From positions 124,001 to 188,000 of the forward strand of contig CASGBA010000003.1 of NCBI GenBank assembly GCA_949299755.1: a DNA stretch of 64,000 bases, written 5' to 3'. The DNA comes from an uncultured Treponema sp. (GTDB taxonomy: Bacteria > Spirochaetota > Spirochaetia > Treponematales > Treponemataceae). Below the pieces are notes generated by a model. That model did not search any database. It worked only from the letters and a program-made list of their open reading frames with translations, and was not told the origin of the DNA. Shown in pieces: positions 34,459 to 44,057 of the stretch. The position numbers and the translations under genes are program-made. The stretch's first letter is position 1, and each line of letters opens with the position of its first letter.

Positions 34459-36549
34459 ATGGCGGATGTATTGTCACATAGAAAAAATGGTAATGTGCCT
34501 GCGGAAATGCTGGTGGCCGTAAGCGCGGTTGTAATTGTGCTTATGCTTATTATTCCCCTCCCGGCCATTCTGCTTGACCTGCTTATGTCTGTAAACCTTA
34601 TTCTCAATATTTTAATTCTTCTTATTGTTTTATATACCAGGCGTGCAATTGATTTTTCTGTCTTTCCCACAATTCTTTTAATAAGCACGGTTTTCGGGCT
34701 TGGATTGAATATTTCTTCCACCCGTCTTATTTTGTCCCAGGGGACAAAGTTTGAAGGAAAAATGGTAAGGGCTTTCGGCAGCTTTGTTGTAGGTGTGGAA
34801 GGATCGGAAGGTCTTGTAATCGGTTTTATAATGTTCATCATATTAGTGGCGGTACAGGCTTTCGTAATCACGAAGGGCGCCACCCGTGTGTCCGAGGTTG
34901 CGGCCAGGTTCACCCTGGATGCCATGGGGCCGAAACAAATGGCGGTGGAAGCGGAATACAATTCCGGCGCCATAACCGAAGAGGAGTCCCGCCGAAGAAA
35001 GCAGGAAATACAAAAGGAAGCCGATTTTTACGGCGCCATGGACGGTGCCAGCAAGTTTGTGTCAAACAACGTAAAACTGGGTATATTTATTACCGTGATA
35101 AACCTGGTCGGGGGTTTGATTATCGGAATGGTTTTCCACAAAGAACCGTTTTCCCAGGCCATAGGAACCTACGCAACCCTGACCATCGGTGACGGACTCC
35201 TTGCCCAGCTTCCCTCCCTGTTCATTTCAATTGCAACAGGAATTCTTGTTACCCGCTCTGTGTCCGACGGTACCTTTGGCGGGGATGTCCAAAGCCAGTT
35301 TTCCAGAAACGCCTGGGTTTATTTTGTCGGGGCGGGAACCCTTTTGGTAATTGCATTTTTGCCCAAATTCCCCTGGTATATCCTTATACCCATTGCGGCG
35401 GGACTTGCCTATGTGGGTTTCAGACTCCAGCGCACGGAAAAAGCTTCTTTCCAGGCAAGTCTGCAAAAAGCTGAGGCCGCAGAAAAAAAAGCTTCCGGAG
35501 CTTCTCCCGCGGATGCTTCCGCTGTGGATCCGCCTGATCCCATTTCAATTGAGCTTGGCTATGCCCTCATTCCATTGGTTGATAAGGACAAGGGCGCGGA
35601 GCTTTTGGAGAGAATTACACGCATAAGAAGGGAAGTCGCCCTTGATTTGGGTCTCCGGGTTCCAAGTATAAGAATCGTTGACAATATGAGGATTGATCCC
35701 AGCGAATATTGCGTCAAACTTAAGGGTGTTGAAGTTGCCCGGGGGAAAATACGTATGGGGTGGTATCTTGGAATAAATCCAGGAACAGTTACGGAGGAGC
35801 TTCCGGGTGAAAAAACCTTGGACCCGGCTTTTTCCCTTCCTGCTGTGTGGATTTCAGAAGACAAACGGGCACTGGCTGAACAGTACGGTTATACGGTGGT
35901 GGATCCGCCTTCAATCATAGCCACTCATTTGACTGAGATTATCAAGCGCCATGCTTCCGAAATCATCGGCAGGCAGGAAGTCCAGAATATCATTGACAAA
36001 ATCAAGAAGGATTATTCCGCCGTGTGCGAGGAAGTCACCAAGCTTATGGGTATCGGGGAAATTGAAAAGGTTCTCCAGGGCTTGTTGCGTGAACAGGTCT
36101 CGATAAGGAATATTGTGGTTATATTGGAAACCCTGGCGGACTTCCGGCCTGTGACAAAGGATACGTCGATTTTGGTTGAGAAGGTCAGACAGGCTCTTGG
36201 AAGGCAGATATGCCTTCAGTATGCCGGTGATGACAAGGTTCTGCGGGTCATCACCGTGGAAAATTCCCTGGTTCAGAAAATCGTTGAAAGCAGGCTGGAT
36301 ACGGTGAACGGTCCTGTGGCTGCATTGGAGCCCGCCGTACACAGGGCGTGGATTAAAGCCCTGTCCCATACTGTCGCCGCCGTGCAAAAAGCCGGATACA
36401 CTCCTGTTGTTTTATGTCCGGAAGAAGCGCGCATATTAATAAAGGTTTCCACCGAGCGGGAAATTCCGGATCTGGTGGTGCTTTCTGTTCCGGAAATATC
36501 GGCTGATATTCAGGTTGAAGCTGTAGGTGAGATTAAATTGGAGGATTAG
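34459..36549 (+). CDS. flhA: Flagellar export protein FlhA
   Basis: A 696-residue FHIPEP family protein. The N-terminal half has about eight membrane segments and the cytoplasmic FHIPEP motif region (FEGKMVRAFGSFVVGVEGSEGLVIGFIMFIILVAVQAFVITKGATRVSEVAARFTLDAMGPKQMAVEAE). The C-terminal cytoplasmic domain docks chaperone-substrate complexes (LGYALIPLVDKDKGAELLERITRIRREVALDLG...). A Lys/Ala-rich linker lies near residues 330-360. It forms the nonameric export gate ring. Three bases after flhB. Confidence 0.97.
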   Translation: MADVLSHRKNGNVPAEMLVAVSAVVIVLMLIIPLPAILLDLLMSVNLILNILILLIVLYTRRAIDFSVFPTILLISTVFGLGLNISSTRLILSQGTKFEGKMVRAFGSFVVGVEGSEGLVIGFIMFIILVAVQAFVITKGATRVSEVAARFTLDAMGPKQMAVEAEYNSGAITEEESRRRKQEIQKEADFYGAMDGASKFVSNNVKLGIFITVINLVGGLIIGMVFHKEPFSQAIGTYATLTIGDGLLAQLPSLFISIATGILVTRSVSDGTFGGDVQSQFSRNAWVYFVGAGTLLVIAFLPKFPWYILIPIAAGLAYVGFRLQRTEKASFQASLQKAEAAEKKASGASPADASAVDPPDPISIELGYALIPLVDKDKGAELLERITRIRREVALDLGLRVPSIRIVDNMRIDPSEYCVKLKGVEVARGKIRMGWYLGINPGTVTEELPGEKTLDPAFSLPAVWISEDKRALAEQYGYTVVDPPSIIATHLTEIIKRHASEIIGRQEVQNIIDKIKKDYSAVCEEVTKLMGIGEIEKVLQGLLREQVSIRNIVVILETLADFRPVTKDTSILVEKVRQALGRQICLQYAGDDKVLRVITVENSLVQKIVESRLDTVNGPVAALEPAVHRAWIKALSHTVAAVQKAGYTPVVLCPEEARILIKVSTEREIPDLVVLSVPEISADIQVEAVGEIKLED

Positions 36550-36552
36550 CAT

Positions 36553-38043
36553 ATGACTGTATATACTGAAGAGGCAGCCACAAAAGAAGAATGCCTGTCC
36601 AAAATTTATAAGCGCCATGACCGGGAACAGGTGAATATAATACGCATCCATGAATTAACCAGGGGCGGTGTTTTCGGTTTGTTTAAAAAAGAGATTGTGG
36701 AAATCACTTATTCTTTTAATCCTCCTATTCCTTCCGCCCAGCCCAAAAAACAATATGTCCTTGATTCTCCTGTTACCGGATCCGGCAGGTTGCCCGAAAA
36801 AAAAATTTATCCGGGTTATCAGGGAGCGAATTCCTTTCCCTATCCTAAATCTTCATCTTTTGACGAGAACCGGATGAAAATCCTGTCCAGCGTAATGGAG
36901 TCAAACCCTGAAATAAAGCAAAAGCTTTCATCGGTTGTGGAATCATCTCCTCCCGCCTCTCCCTCCAAGGTTTCCATGGCTTCCTCCAAACCCGCTGTCC
37001 AGTTGGATTTAATACCTGAATCCGGACTGGAACCTCCTGAAAAAAACGGGGAAAAACAAACCGTAAATGTTTCTAATACGGAAACTTCCGTGAAGGATAA
37101 CATGGGTTCTGTTCTTCAGGCCATCCGGAAAATAGAGCAGCGCCTCGACATGGACGAAGCCTTTGATAAACAGCATAACGGGGAGCATAAAAACATAACA
37201 AAAATTATGGATCTCCTTGAGAAAAACGATTTTTCACCGTCGTTCACCAACGGAATCATTTCAAGGATACGCTCTGAGTTTACGGTGGAAAAACTTTCTG
37301 ATTTTGATGCGCTCCAGAATAAGGTTGTCTCCTGGATAGGGGAAGCAATAAAAATCGCACCGGAACATTCGGTAATGCGTCCCCATATCATCACCCTTGT
37401 AGGTCCCACCGGTGTGGGGAAGACCACAACCGTCGCCAAACTGGCAGCCGCTTATATCCGCGCCTATAAAAAAGCTCCCCGTCCCCTTAATGTTCGTGTT
37501 ATAACTATCGATAATTATCGTATAGGCGCTAAACAGCATTTGGAAAAATATGGAGAGATTATGGGTGTGACTGTATCTTCTGCTGAAACTCCCTCCGATT
37601 TACAGAAGCTTGTGGCGTGCTATCAGGACGCGGACATTATTCTTATTGACACAACCGGGAGGAGTCCCAGGGATTATGTCGAAATTGCAAAGATGCGGAC
37701 TTTTTTTGACGGGATTCATAACAGTTGTGAAACCCTTCTTACAGTCAGTGCCTGTACAAAAGCCAGCGATTTGCGCGACATTATCCGCCAGTATGAGACT
37801 TTCACCTGTGACGGAATTGTTGTCACTAAGTTTGACGAAACGACGCGTATCGGAAACATCGTAAGCGTGCTTGCGGGAAGCGGCTTGCCGGTGGCTTATA
37901 TTACCACAGGGCAGCGTGTTCCAAAGGATTTTGAGCCGGCAACGGTGATAAAATTCCTTCTTGCCCTTGACGGTTTTTCAATTGACCGTTTTAAGCTTGA
38001 GGAGGAATTCCCCGTACCGGAAAACCGTTTTGAATGGAGTTGA
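36553..38043 (+). CDS. flhF: Flagellar GTPase FlhF
   Basis: A 496-residue SRP-family GTPase that positions flagella, here at the cell poles where spirochaetes insert them. The N-terminal B domain and a Ser/Pro-rich linker precede the N and G domains. G1 is GPTGVGKTTTVAKLAA, then VRVITIDNYRIGAKQHL, DTTGRSPRD (G3) and VTKFDET (G4). The gene ends with GGAGT, which supplies the ribosome site for flhG. Confidence 0.96.
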   Translation: MTVYTEEAATKEECLSKIYKRHDREQVNIIRIHELTRGGVFGLFKKEIVEITYSFNPPIPSAQPKKQYVLDSPVTGSGRLPEKKIYPGYQGANSFPYPKSSSFDENRMKILSSVMESNPEIKQKLSSVVESSPPASPSKVSMASSKPAVQLDLIPESGLEPPEKNGEKQTVNVSNTETSVKDNMGSVLQAIRKIEQRLDMDEAFDKQHNGEHKNITKIMDLLEKNDFSPSFTNGIISRIRSEFTVEKLSDFDALQNKVVSWIGEAIKIAPEHSVMRPHIITLVGPTGVGKTTTVAKLAAAYIRAYKKAPRPLNVRVITIDNYRIGAKQHLEKYGEIMGVTVSSAETPSDLQKLVACYQDADIILIDTTGRSPRDYVEIAKMRTFFDGIHNSCETLLTVSACTKASDLRDIIRQYETFTCDGIVVTKFDETTRIGNIVSVLAGSGLPVAYITTGQRVPKDFEPATVIKFLLALDGFSIDRFKLEEEFPVPENRFEWS

Positions 38044-38045
38044 CA

Positions 38046-38969
38046 ATGGCTGATCAGGCGGAAGAACTTAGAGTTCTGATGAAGGAAAAAGACACGAGGA
38101 CAGGTACTTATTTTCCCGGGATTAATCCTGAAAAAGAGGAAGAAAATGCTGTAAGGGCCCAGAGGAAAACACGCATTATTACAATTACCAGCGGGAAGGG
38201 TGGTGTAGGTAAAACAAATGTAGCCACCAACATGGCCATTACCTATGCCCAGATGGGGAAAAAGGTTATTGTCATTGACGCTGATTTGGGTTTGGCAAAC
38301 GTCAATGTAATGATGAATATAATCCCCCAGTATAATTTGTATCATGTTATCCGCAAGCAGAAAAAAATGTCTGAAATAATCCAGGACACAGAATATGGTA
38401 TAAAGCTTGTCGCCGGCGCCTCCGGATTCTCAAAGATTGCCAACATGACCGAAGATGAGCGGAACGCCTTCATTGATGAAATGTACACCCTTTCCGATGC
38501 TGATATTATTATAATTGACACCAGTGCGGGTGTTTCAAAAAATGTCCTGGGTTTTGTTGCTGCAGCCGATGAAGTTGTGGTTGTCACAACCCCTGAACCC
38601 ACTTCAATTACAGACGCTTACGGTATCATCAAGATAATCGCCACTGAGGTTGATAATCTCAACATCAATTTGAAAATGATTGTAAACCGTGTTTCTTCCG
38701 CTGCGGAAGGGAAACGGGTTGCCGACAGAATGATAACAATTGCCGCCCAGTTTCTTAATTTGAAACTGGAATATCTGGGATTCATTTATAATGATCCCCT
38801 TGTTCCTCATTCCGTATTGCGGCAAAAACCCTTTACAATTCTGGATCCCAAAGGAAAACCCACAATTTGCCTCCGGCACATAGTATCCCGGTTGGAAAAG
38901 CTTGATTTTGATTCCGGCGAAGGTTTCGGTCGTTTTATGCGCAAGCTTTTCGGCAGGAAATGGGAATAA
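38046..38969 (+). CDS. flhG: MinD-like ATPase FlhG (YlxH)
   Basis: A 307-residue MinD/ParA-type ATPase that partners FlhF to control flagellar number. I start at ATG 38046 (GGAG six bases upstream, inside flhF); the in-frame ATG 38034 is also possible. Deviant Walker A ITSGKGGVGKTN, switch I DADLGLANVNVM, and switch II IIIDTSAGVSKN are present. The N-terminal ADQAEELRVLM resembles the DQA.LR motif that stimulates FlhF GTPase activity. It is the last gene of the flagellar operon. Confidence 0.95.
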   Translation: MADQAEELRVLMKEKDTRTGTYFPGINPEKEEENAVRAQRKTRIITITSGKGGVGKTNVATNMAITYAQMGKKVIVIDADLGLANVNVMMNIIPQYNLYHVIRKQKKMSEIIQDTEYGIKLVAGASGFSKIANMTEDERNAFIDEMYTLSDADIIIIDTSAGVSKNVLGFVAAADEVVVVTTPEPTSITDAYGIIKIIATEVDNLNINLKMIVNRVSSAAEGKRVADRMITIAAQFLNLKLEYLGFIYNDPLVPHSVLRQKPFTILDPKGKPTICLRHIVSRLEKLDFDSGEGFGRFMRKLFGRKWE

Positions 38970-39009
38970 GCTTTGTTATATGGCAATGTTGACGCCGGTT
39001 TTTCCGGTG

Positions 39010-39038
39010 TTGACATTTCATCCATGTTTCATTAAAAT
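39010..39038 (+). promoter_or_regulatory. Strong sigma-70 promoter of the rimP-nusA-infB operon
   Basis: A perfect TTGACA (39010-39015), a 17-bp spacer and TAAAAT (39033-39038, 5 of 6 bases) lie 80 bases before the rimP start. This is the best -35/-10 pair in the window. Confidence 0.75.
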
Positions 39039-39068
39039 ATGGACATATTAAGATACTTCAGGATAAAG

Positions 39069-39093
39069 GAGTCGTTTTTGCGGCTCTTTTTTT
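39069..39093 (+). terminator. Leader attenuator-like hairpin before rimP
   Basis: GAGTCG (39069-39074) pairs with CGGCTC (39081-39086) including one G-U, and is followed by seven T residues. It lies about 25 bases downstream of the predicted transcription start, so it can either end the flagellar transcript or attenuate the nusA operon. The stem is short, so readthrough is expected. Confidence 0.55.
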
Positions 39094-39117
39094 GTATGCA
39101 GCGGAAAAGGGTGTGCT

Positions 39118-39576
39118 GTGGATTACATCGCATTGGAAAAAACCCCCTGGTTTGAGGACTGCGATAAACTTGCCCGCTCCCTCGGATATGCCATTGTTGA
39201 GCTTAAAGTATTTAAAAGAGCCGGAAAATGGCAGGTGAGGGCTGTGATAACAGGTTCCGATGTGGTCGGTATTGATGATTGTGCTTCCGTCCACCGGGTT
39301 CTTCAAGCCAGGCTGGAGGTTTTGCTCGGTTCCCAGGATATGTACATGGAAGTTACATCTCCGGGTATTGAGCGTGTGTTAAAGAATGCCGGGGAATTCA
39401 AGGTTTTTACCGGCCGAAAAGTCAGAATATGGTATATCCCGGTTTCCGATTGGATTGAAGGTGTTATTGTTTCTTCCGACGAAAAATCTGTAATTCTGGA
39501 TACCGGAGGGGAAAACAAGAAATATTTATATTCGGAAATTTCAAAAGCGAAGCTTTCGGAAAATTCCGGCATTTAA
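39118..39576 (+). CDS. rimP: Ribosome maturation factor RimP
   Basis: A 152-residue protein starting GTG 39118 with AAAAGG seven bases upstream. It shows the N-terminal fold (LARSLGYAIVELKVFKRAGKWQVRAVITGSDVVGIDDCASVHRVLQARLEVL), the family hallmark MEVTSPGIERVLKNAGEFKVFTGRKVRI and the C-terminal SH3-like barrel. It aids 30S subunit assembly. Position directly before nusA is the usual one. Confidence 0.94.
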   Translation: MDYIALEKTPWFEDCDKLARSLGYAIVELKVFKRAGKWQVRAVITGSDVVGIDDCASVHRVLQARLEVLLGSQDMYMEVTSPGIERVLKNAGEFKVFTGRKVRIWYIPVSDWIEGVIVSSDEKSVILDTGGENKKYLYSEISKAKLSENSGI

Positions 39577-39604
39577 TAGTATTACGTATAAGGCGAGGTT
39601 TTTC

Positions 39605-41023
39605 ATGTCTACAGAAATGGCTGATGCTATACGGCAGCTTGTTCAGGAAAAAGGTATCGATGAGGATCTTGTTTTCAAGATGATTGAGGATACACTGAAA
39701 GCGGCATACAAACGTAAATTCGGCAGCAATGACAATGCGGTTGTTAAATTCAATGATGACCATTCGGATGTATCGATTTATTCAAAGAAGACAATCGTGG
39801 ACGGTGTTTACAATCCTCTTATAGAGATTGAACTTGAAGAGGCCCTTGAGCTGGATCCTGACTGCGAAGTGGGCGACGAGCTTTTGATCGAGGTGGATCC
39901 CAAAGATTTTGACAGGATTTCCGTCCAGTCCGGGAAACAAACCGCCCACCAGTCAATAAGGGATATCCAGAAAGACAGTCTCTATTCTGATTTTAAAGAT
40001 AAGGTGGGGGAAATAATAATCGGGTATTACCAGCGGGAACGTAACGGCAATATTTACGTGGATTTAGGAAAAACCGAGGGAATCCTCCCCCGTAAGTACC
40101 AGTCTCCCCGGGAAGTTTACCATCTTAACGACAGGATAAAGGCTTATATTTCAGAGGTAAAAAAGACTCCTGCCGGCCTCCAGATTATCCTTTCCAGGAC
40201 GGATCCGGAATTTGTTCGCCGTATCCTTGAGTTGGAAATCCCCGAAATTTATGATAAAACCGTTGAAATTTATAAAATTGTCCGGGAACCGGGCTACAGG
40301 ACAAAGGTCGCTGTTTTCTCACATAGAGATGATGTTGATCCGGTGGGTGCTTGTGTAGGTTTGAAGGGTGTGCGTATCCAGGCTGTCATAAACGAGCTGG
40401 AAGGTGAAAAAATCGATATCCTCAAATACGACGAGGATCCGAGGATTTTCATAAAGAATGCCCTTTCCCCGGCGGAAGTTGAGGATGTGGTTATTCTCGA
40501 TGCATCCAAACGTTCCGCTTGTGCTGTTGTTTCGGAAAGCCAGTTTTCCTTGTCCGTGGGAAAAGAAGGCAGGAATGTCCGGCTGGCCAACAGGCTTGTG
40601 GACTGGAACATTGATGTTAAAACGAAAAAAGACTTTGAGGAGATGGATATTTCCGCTGAATCCCGTAAGGCGGTGGATAACCTCTTTTCAAATGATAAAT
40701 ATCGTGAATCCGCTTCCCAGAATGATTTTGCCTCATTCCCGCCGGAACTTGTTTCGGTTCTCGAGACGGCAGGTGTCCACAGTTTGCAGGAAGCCGCCGG
40801 CATGGATGAAGATAGTTTGAATAACTTTGAAGGAATGACGGACGAATTCCGCCAGCTTTTGAAAGATGCATTGTCTTCCGCAACTCCCGCGGAACCGGCA
40901 GAGGAAGAAGAATATTATGAGTGCCCGGAATGCGGCGCTAAAATAACGATCGATATGACATCCTGTCCTAAATGCGGTATCGGTCTTAGTTTTGAATACG
41001 AGGACGAAGAGGACGGAGAATAG
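39605..41023 (+). CDS. nusA: Transcription factor NusA with C-terminal zinc ribbon
   Basis: A 472-residue protein. Domains in order: N-terminal RNA polymerase-binding domain (to about residue 130), S1 domain (VGEIIIGYYQRERNGNIYVDLGKTEGILP), KH1/KH2 (VGACVGLKGVRIQAVINELEGEKIDILKYDEDP; FSLSVGKEGRNVRLANRLVDWNIDVKT), and a short helix-hairpin-like acidic repeat (VLETAGVHSLQEAAGMDEDSLNNFEGM). The last 36 residues contain C440-x2-C443...C454-x2-C457, a zinc-ribbon pattern, then an acidic tail. It modulates pausing and termination. NusA stop and infB start are seven bases apart. Confidence 0.95.
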   Translation: MSTEMADAIRQLVQEKGIDEDLVFKMIEDTLKAAYKRKFGSNDNAVVKFNDDHSDVSIYSKKTIVDGVYNPLIEIELEEALELDPDCEVGDELLIEVDPKDFDRISVQSGKQTAHQSIRDIQKDSLYSDFKDKVGEIIIGYYQRERNGNIYVDLGKTEGILPRKYQSPREVYHLNDRIKAYISEVKKTPAGLQIILSRTDPEFVRRILELEIPEIYDKTVEIYKIVREPGYRTKVAVFSHRDDVDPVGACVGLKGVRIQAVINELEGEKIDILKYDEDPRIFIKNALSPAEVEDVVILDASKRSACAVVSESQFSLSVGKEGRNVRLANRLVDWNIDVKTKKDFEEMDISAESRKAVDNLFSNDKYRESASQNDFASFPPELVSVLETAGVHSLQEAAGMDEDSLNNFEGMTDEFRQLLKDALSSATPAEPAEEEEYYECPECGAKITIDMTSCPKCGIGLSFEYEDEEDGE

Positions 41024-41030
41024 GAGTTAT

Positions 41031-43676
41031 ATGCCAGAAGATTCCAAAAACACCCAAAAACCGAAAGTTATTCTCAGTAAGAAATCCAGAAACGAAACCG
41101 GATTCCCTGCTTCAACTGAAGATATGCCATTGACGGATGTCGGAAAAAATGAAGGGGAGGTTGCCCCTGCCGCCAACGCACAGGGTAATCAGCCTGTGCG
41201 CAAAAAGGTTGTTGTTGTAAAGAAGAAAACTTCTCCCGACAGTCATGACAGGGAAGGGCATGGCGGATCCCAGGAGGGGTCTGATTCTACGGCGGAAAAA
41301 TCCCAGGAATCGCAGCAGAATTCCCAGAACAGCCAGCCGGTCAAGTCTCAGGAAAACCTTCAGCAAAGAAATGCTTACCAGAATTCAAAGAGTGTTCTAG
41401 GACCCCCCAGGCCGAATGTAAAAGCCGGAAATCTGATGGACCGTCCGCGTTTTTCCGACAGGGACAGGGACAGACCATACCATGGTTCCCAAAACCGTTA
41501 TCCTTCCGGCGGAAATGCCGGCGGTGCGAATAACCGGAATAATTTTTCCGGTGCCCAGGCCAGGGAAAATGCCAGGGAAGGTGTTTCCCGGGACGGTCAG
41601 AAAGACCGGCATGGCGGATATCCGCCTTCCGGGGACAGGGATAAAAGACCGGGGACCTGGTCTTCCGGCGGGAAACCGGGTTCTTTTTCCGGATCCCGCC
41701 CCGGGGGATTCGGATTGTCCAGAAGTGCAACCCCTATACCTGTGGATACCAGACCTGTTTCCGGTAAAAAAGCTTTTAAAGGGAAAAAGGTTTACGGCCG
41801 GAAAGACAAAGAAGATGATTTCGAACAGAAACTGATGCAGCAGAAGAAAAAGCAGCAGGATAAGATAAACGCAATTCCGAAAGAAATCGAAATAATGGAA
41901 TCAATTTCCGTTTCGGAACTTGCACGGAAAATGAATCTCAAGTCTTCTGAAATTATCGCAAAACTCATGGCCATGGGTATGATGGTCACTGTCAACCAGT
42001 CCATTGACGCTGATACTGCCACAATACTCGCCTCTGAATATGATTGCGAAGTCCATATTGTCAGTTTATATGATGAGACTGTTATTGAAAGTGAAAGCGA
42101 TGCGGGGGCAAATCTTAAAACCCGTCCGCCTGTTGTTACCATTATGGGGCATGTAGACCATGGAAAAACAAAGACCCTTGATGCTATCCGCAGTACCCAT
42201 GTGGCTGAAGGTGAATTCGGTGGAATTACCCAGCATATAGGTGCCTATATGGTGGAAACCCCCAAGGGTAAAATCACTTTCCTGGACACACCCGGTCACG
42301 AAGCGTTCACAATGATGCGCGCCCGTGGAGCAGAGGTTACGGATATAGTTGTTCTTGTTGTTGCCGCGGATGATGGTGTTATGCCCCAGACTGTGGAAGC
42401 CATAAATCACGCCAAGGACGCCAAGGTTCCCATTATTGTAGCGGTGAATAAAATTGACAAACCGGAAGCGAATCCTGATAAGGTTAAAACCCAGCTTTCC
42501 GAACTGGGATTAACCCCTGAGGACTGGGGCGGGGACACTATGTTTGTCCATATCAGTGCCCTGAAAAAAGAAGGCCTTGATGATTTGCTGGAGGCGATCC
42601 TTCTTCAAGCTGAAATCCTTGAATTAAAGGCTAATTATGATTGCAGGGCTGAGGGTAAGGTTATTGAATCCCGTATAGATCACGGCCGTGGTATTGTGGC
42701 CACAATCCTGGTGCAAAGGGGTACCCTCCGTACCGGGGATGCTTATGTGGCTGGCGTATTTTCCGGCCGCGTCCGTGCCATTTTCAGCGACCGCTGCGAG
42801 AAAATTGATGAGGCGACCCCAAGTATGCCGGTGGAAATTCTTGGTTTGGAAGGTATGCCCAATGCGGGTGACCCATTCCAGGTTACGGAAAACGAGCGTT
42901 TCGCCCGTCAGATTTCCTCAAAGCGTCAGGAACTTAAACGCTTTGAAAATGCCCGCAATGTTAAAAAGGTTACTTTGGAAAACCTTTATAAGACCATAGA
43001 TGACGGGGAAGTCACCGAATTGAAAGTTATCATCAAGGGTGATGTCCAGGGCTCGGTTGAGGCTTTGAAACAGTCCTTGGAGAAACTTTCCACAAAAGAA
43101 ATAAGGTTGAATGTCATCCATGCTTCCGCAGGTGCAATAAACGATTCTGATGTTATGCTGGCTGCCGCGGACTCCAACGCTATTATAATCGGCTTTAATG
43201 TGCGTCCTACTCCCCAGGCCAAGGCTCTCGCCGATCAGGAGAAGGTTGATATACGCAAATACAATGTTATTTACAAAGCTGTGGAAGAAATTGAGCTTGC
43301 CATGGAAGGAATGCTCAAGCCGGACATAAAAGAAGAGGTTATCGGTTCCGCTGAAGTACGCGAATGTATCCGCATTTCCCGGGTCGGTGTGATTGCCGGT
43401 TCCTATGTCCTTCAGGGTGTTGTCCGCCGTTCCGCCCAAGTCAATGTAATCCGGGAAGGTATTGTTGTCCATTCCGGCAAAGTGTCCTCTCTCAGACGTT
43501 TCAAGGATGATGTCAAAGAGGTTGCCGCCGGATTTGAATGCGGAATCGGCCTTGAAAATTATGACGGAATACAACCGGGTGACCAGCTTGAATTTATCGA
43601 ATTGGTTGAAATAGCAAGGAAATTGAAAGATTCAGCCCGACCTGATTCTGACTCTGAGGATGACAGCGGGAAATAA
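41031..43676 (+). CDS. infB: Translation initiation factor IF-2
   Basis: An 881-residue GTPase. ATG 41031 follows TAGGAG; the ORF opens earlier inside nusA but that part is not coding. The first about 260 residues are low complexity (Gln/Ser/Asn, then Arg/Gly/Asp-rich). Then come an IF2_N module ([30 protein letters not shown]), the G domain ([41 protein letters not shown]) and domains II-IV ending with [19 protein letters not shown] and [21 protein letters not shown]. It binds initiator tRNA and joins ribosomal subunits. Confidence 0.97.
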   Translation: MPEDSKNTQKPKVILSKKSRNETGFPASTEDMPLTDVGKNEGEVAPAANAQGNQPVRKKVVVVKKKTSPDSHDREGHGGSQEGSDSTAEKSQESQQNSQNSQPVKSQENLQQRNAYQNSKSVLGPPRPNVKAGNLMDRPRFSDRDRDRPYHGSQNRYPSGGNAGGANNRNNFSGAQARENAREGVSRDGQKDRHGGYPPSGDRDKRPGTWSSGGKPGSFSGSRPGGFGLSRSATPIPVDTRPVSGKKAFKGKKVYGRKDKEDDFEQKLMQQKKKQQDKINAIPKEIEIMESISVSELARKMNLKSSEIIAKLMAMGMMVTVNQSIDADTATILASEYDCEVHIVSLYDETVIESESDAGANLKTRPPVVTIMGHVDHGKTKTLDAIRSTHVAEGEFGGITQHIGAYMVETPKGKITFLDTPGHEAFTMMRARGAEVTDIVVLVVAADDGVMPQTVEAINHAKDAKVPIIVAVNKIDKPEANPDKVKTQLSELGLTPEDWGGDTMFVHISALKKEGLDDLLEAILLQAEILELKANYDCRAEGKVIESRIDHGRGIVATILVQRGTLRTGDAYVAGVFSGRVRAIFSDRCEKIDEATPSMPVEILGLEGMPNAGDPFQVTENERFARQISSKRQELKRFENARNVKKVTLENLYKTIDDGEVTELKVIIKGDVQGSVEALKQSLEKLSTKEIRLNVIHASAGAINDSDVMLAAADSNAIIIGFNVRPTPQAKALADQEKVDIRKYNVIYKAVEEIELAMEGMLKPDIKEEVIGSAEVRECIRISRVGVIAGSYVLQGVVRRSAQVNVIREGIVVHSGKVSSLRRFKDDVKEVAAGFECGIGLENYDGIQPGDQLEFIELVEIARKLKDSARPDSDSEDDSGK

Positions 43677-43681
43677 AGTTT

Positions 43682-44044
43682 ATGGGTGAATTCAGACTGA
43701 ATAGACTTGGCGAACAAATCAGGGAGGAAATAGCTGCGCTCATCCTCTCAGGAAAAATAAAGGATCCCCGGGTTTCCACTTTCCTTTCAGTTACCCGGGT
43801 GGAGGTTTCCGCTGATTTGGCTTTCGCCAAGGTTTATGTTTCAAGTTTTATGGATGTCCATGCCGCTAAAAAAGGTGTGCGGGGTCTTGAAAATGCTTCC
43901 GGTTTTATCCAATCGGTACTCGGAAAGAAACTGAAGTTACGTCATTTTCCCCGTCTTTCTTTCATTTTTGATGAAAGCGTGAAAGAAAGCTTTGAAATGG
44001 TGAGGAAAATCGACAGTCTGATGGCTTCTTCCACGGAAGAGTGA
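43682..44044 (+). CDS. rbfA: Ribosome-binding factor A
   Basis: A 120-residue KH-fold protein: GEFRLNRLGEQIREEIAALILSGKIKDPRVSTFLSVTRVEVSADLAFAKVYVSS and LKLRHFPRLSFIFDESVKESFEM match the family end to end. It matures the 5' end of 16S rRNA and helps cold adaptation. Five bases after infB, in the standard infB-rbfA-truB order. Confidence 0.95.
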   Translation: MGEFRLNRLGEQIREEIAALILSGKIKDPRVSTFLSVTRVEVSADLAFAKVYVSSFMDVHAAKKGVRGLENASGFIQSVLGKKLKLRHFPRLSFIFDESVKESFEMVRKIDSLMASSTEE

Positions 44045-44057
44045 TACAGTAATACTG

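Noticed and set aside
42918-43574. Antisense frame of 218 codons opposite infB
   Set aside because: Shadow of the conserved C-terminal domains of IF-2.
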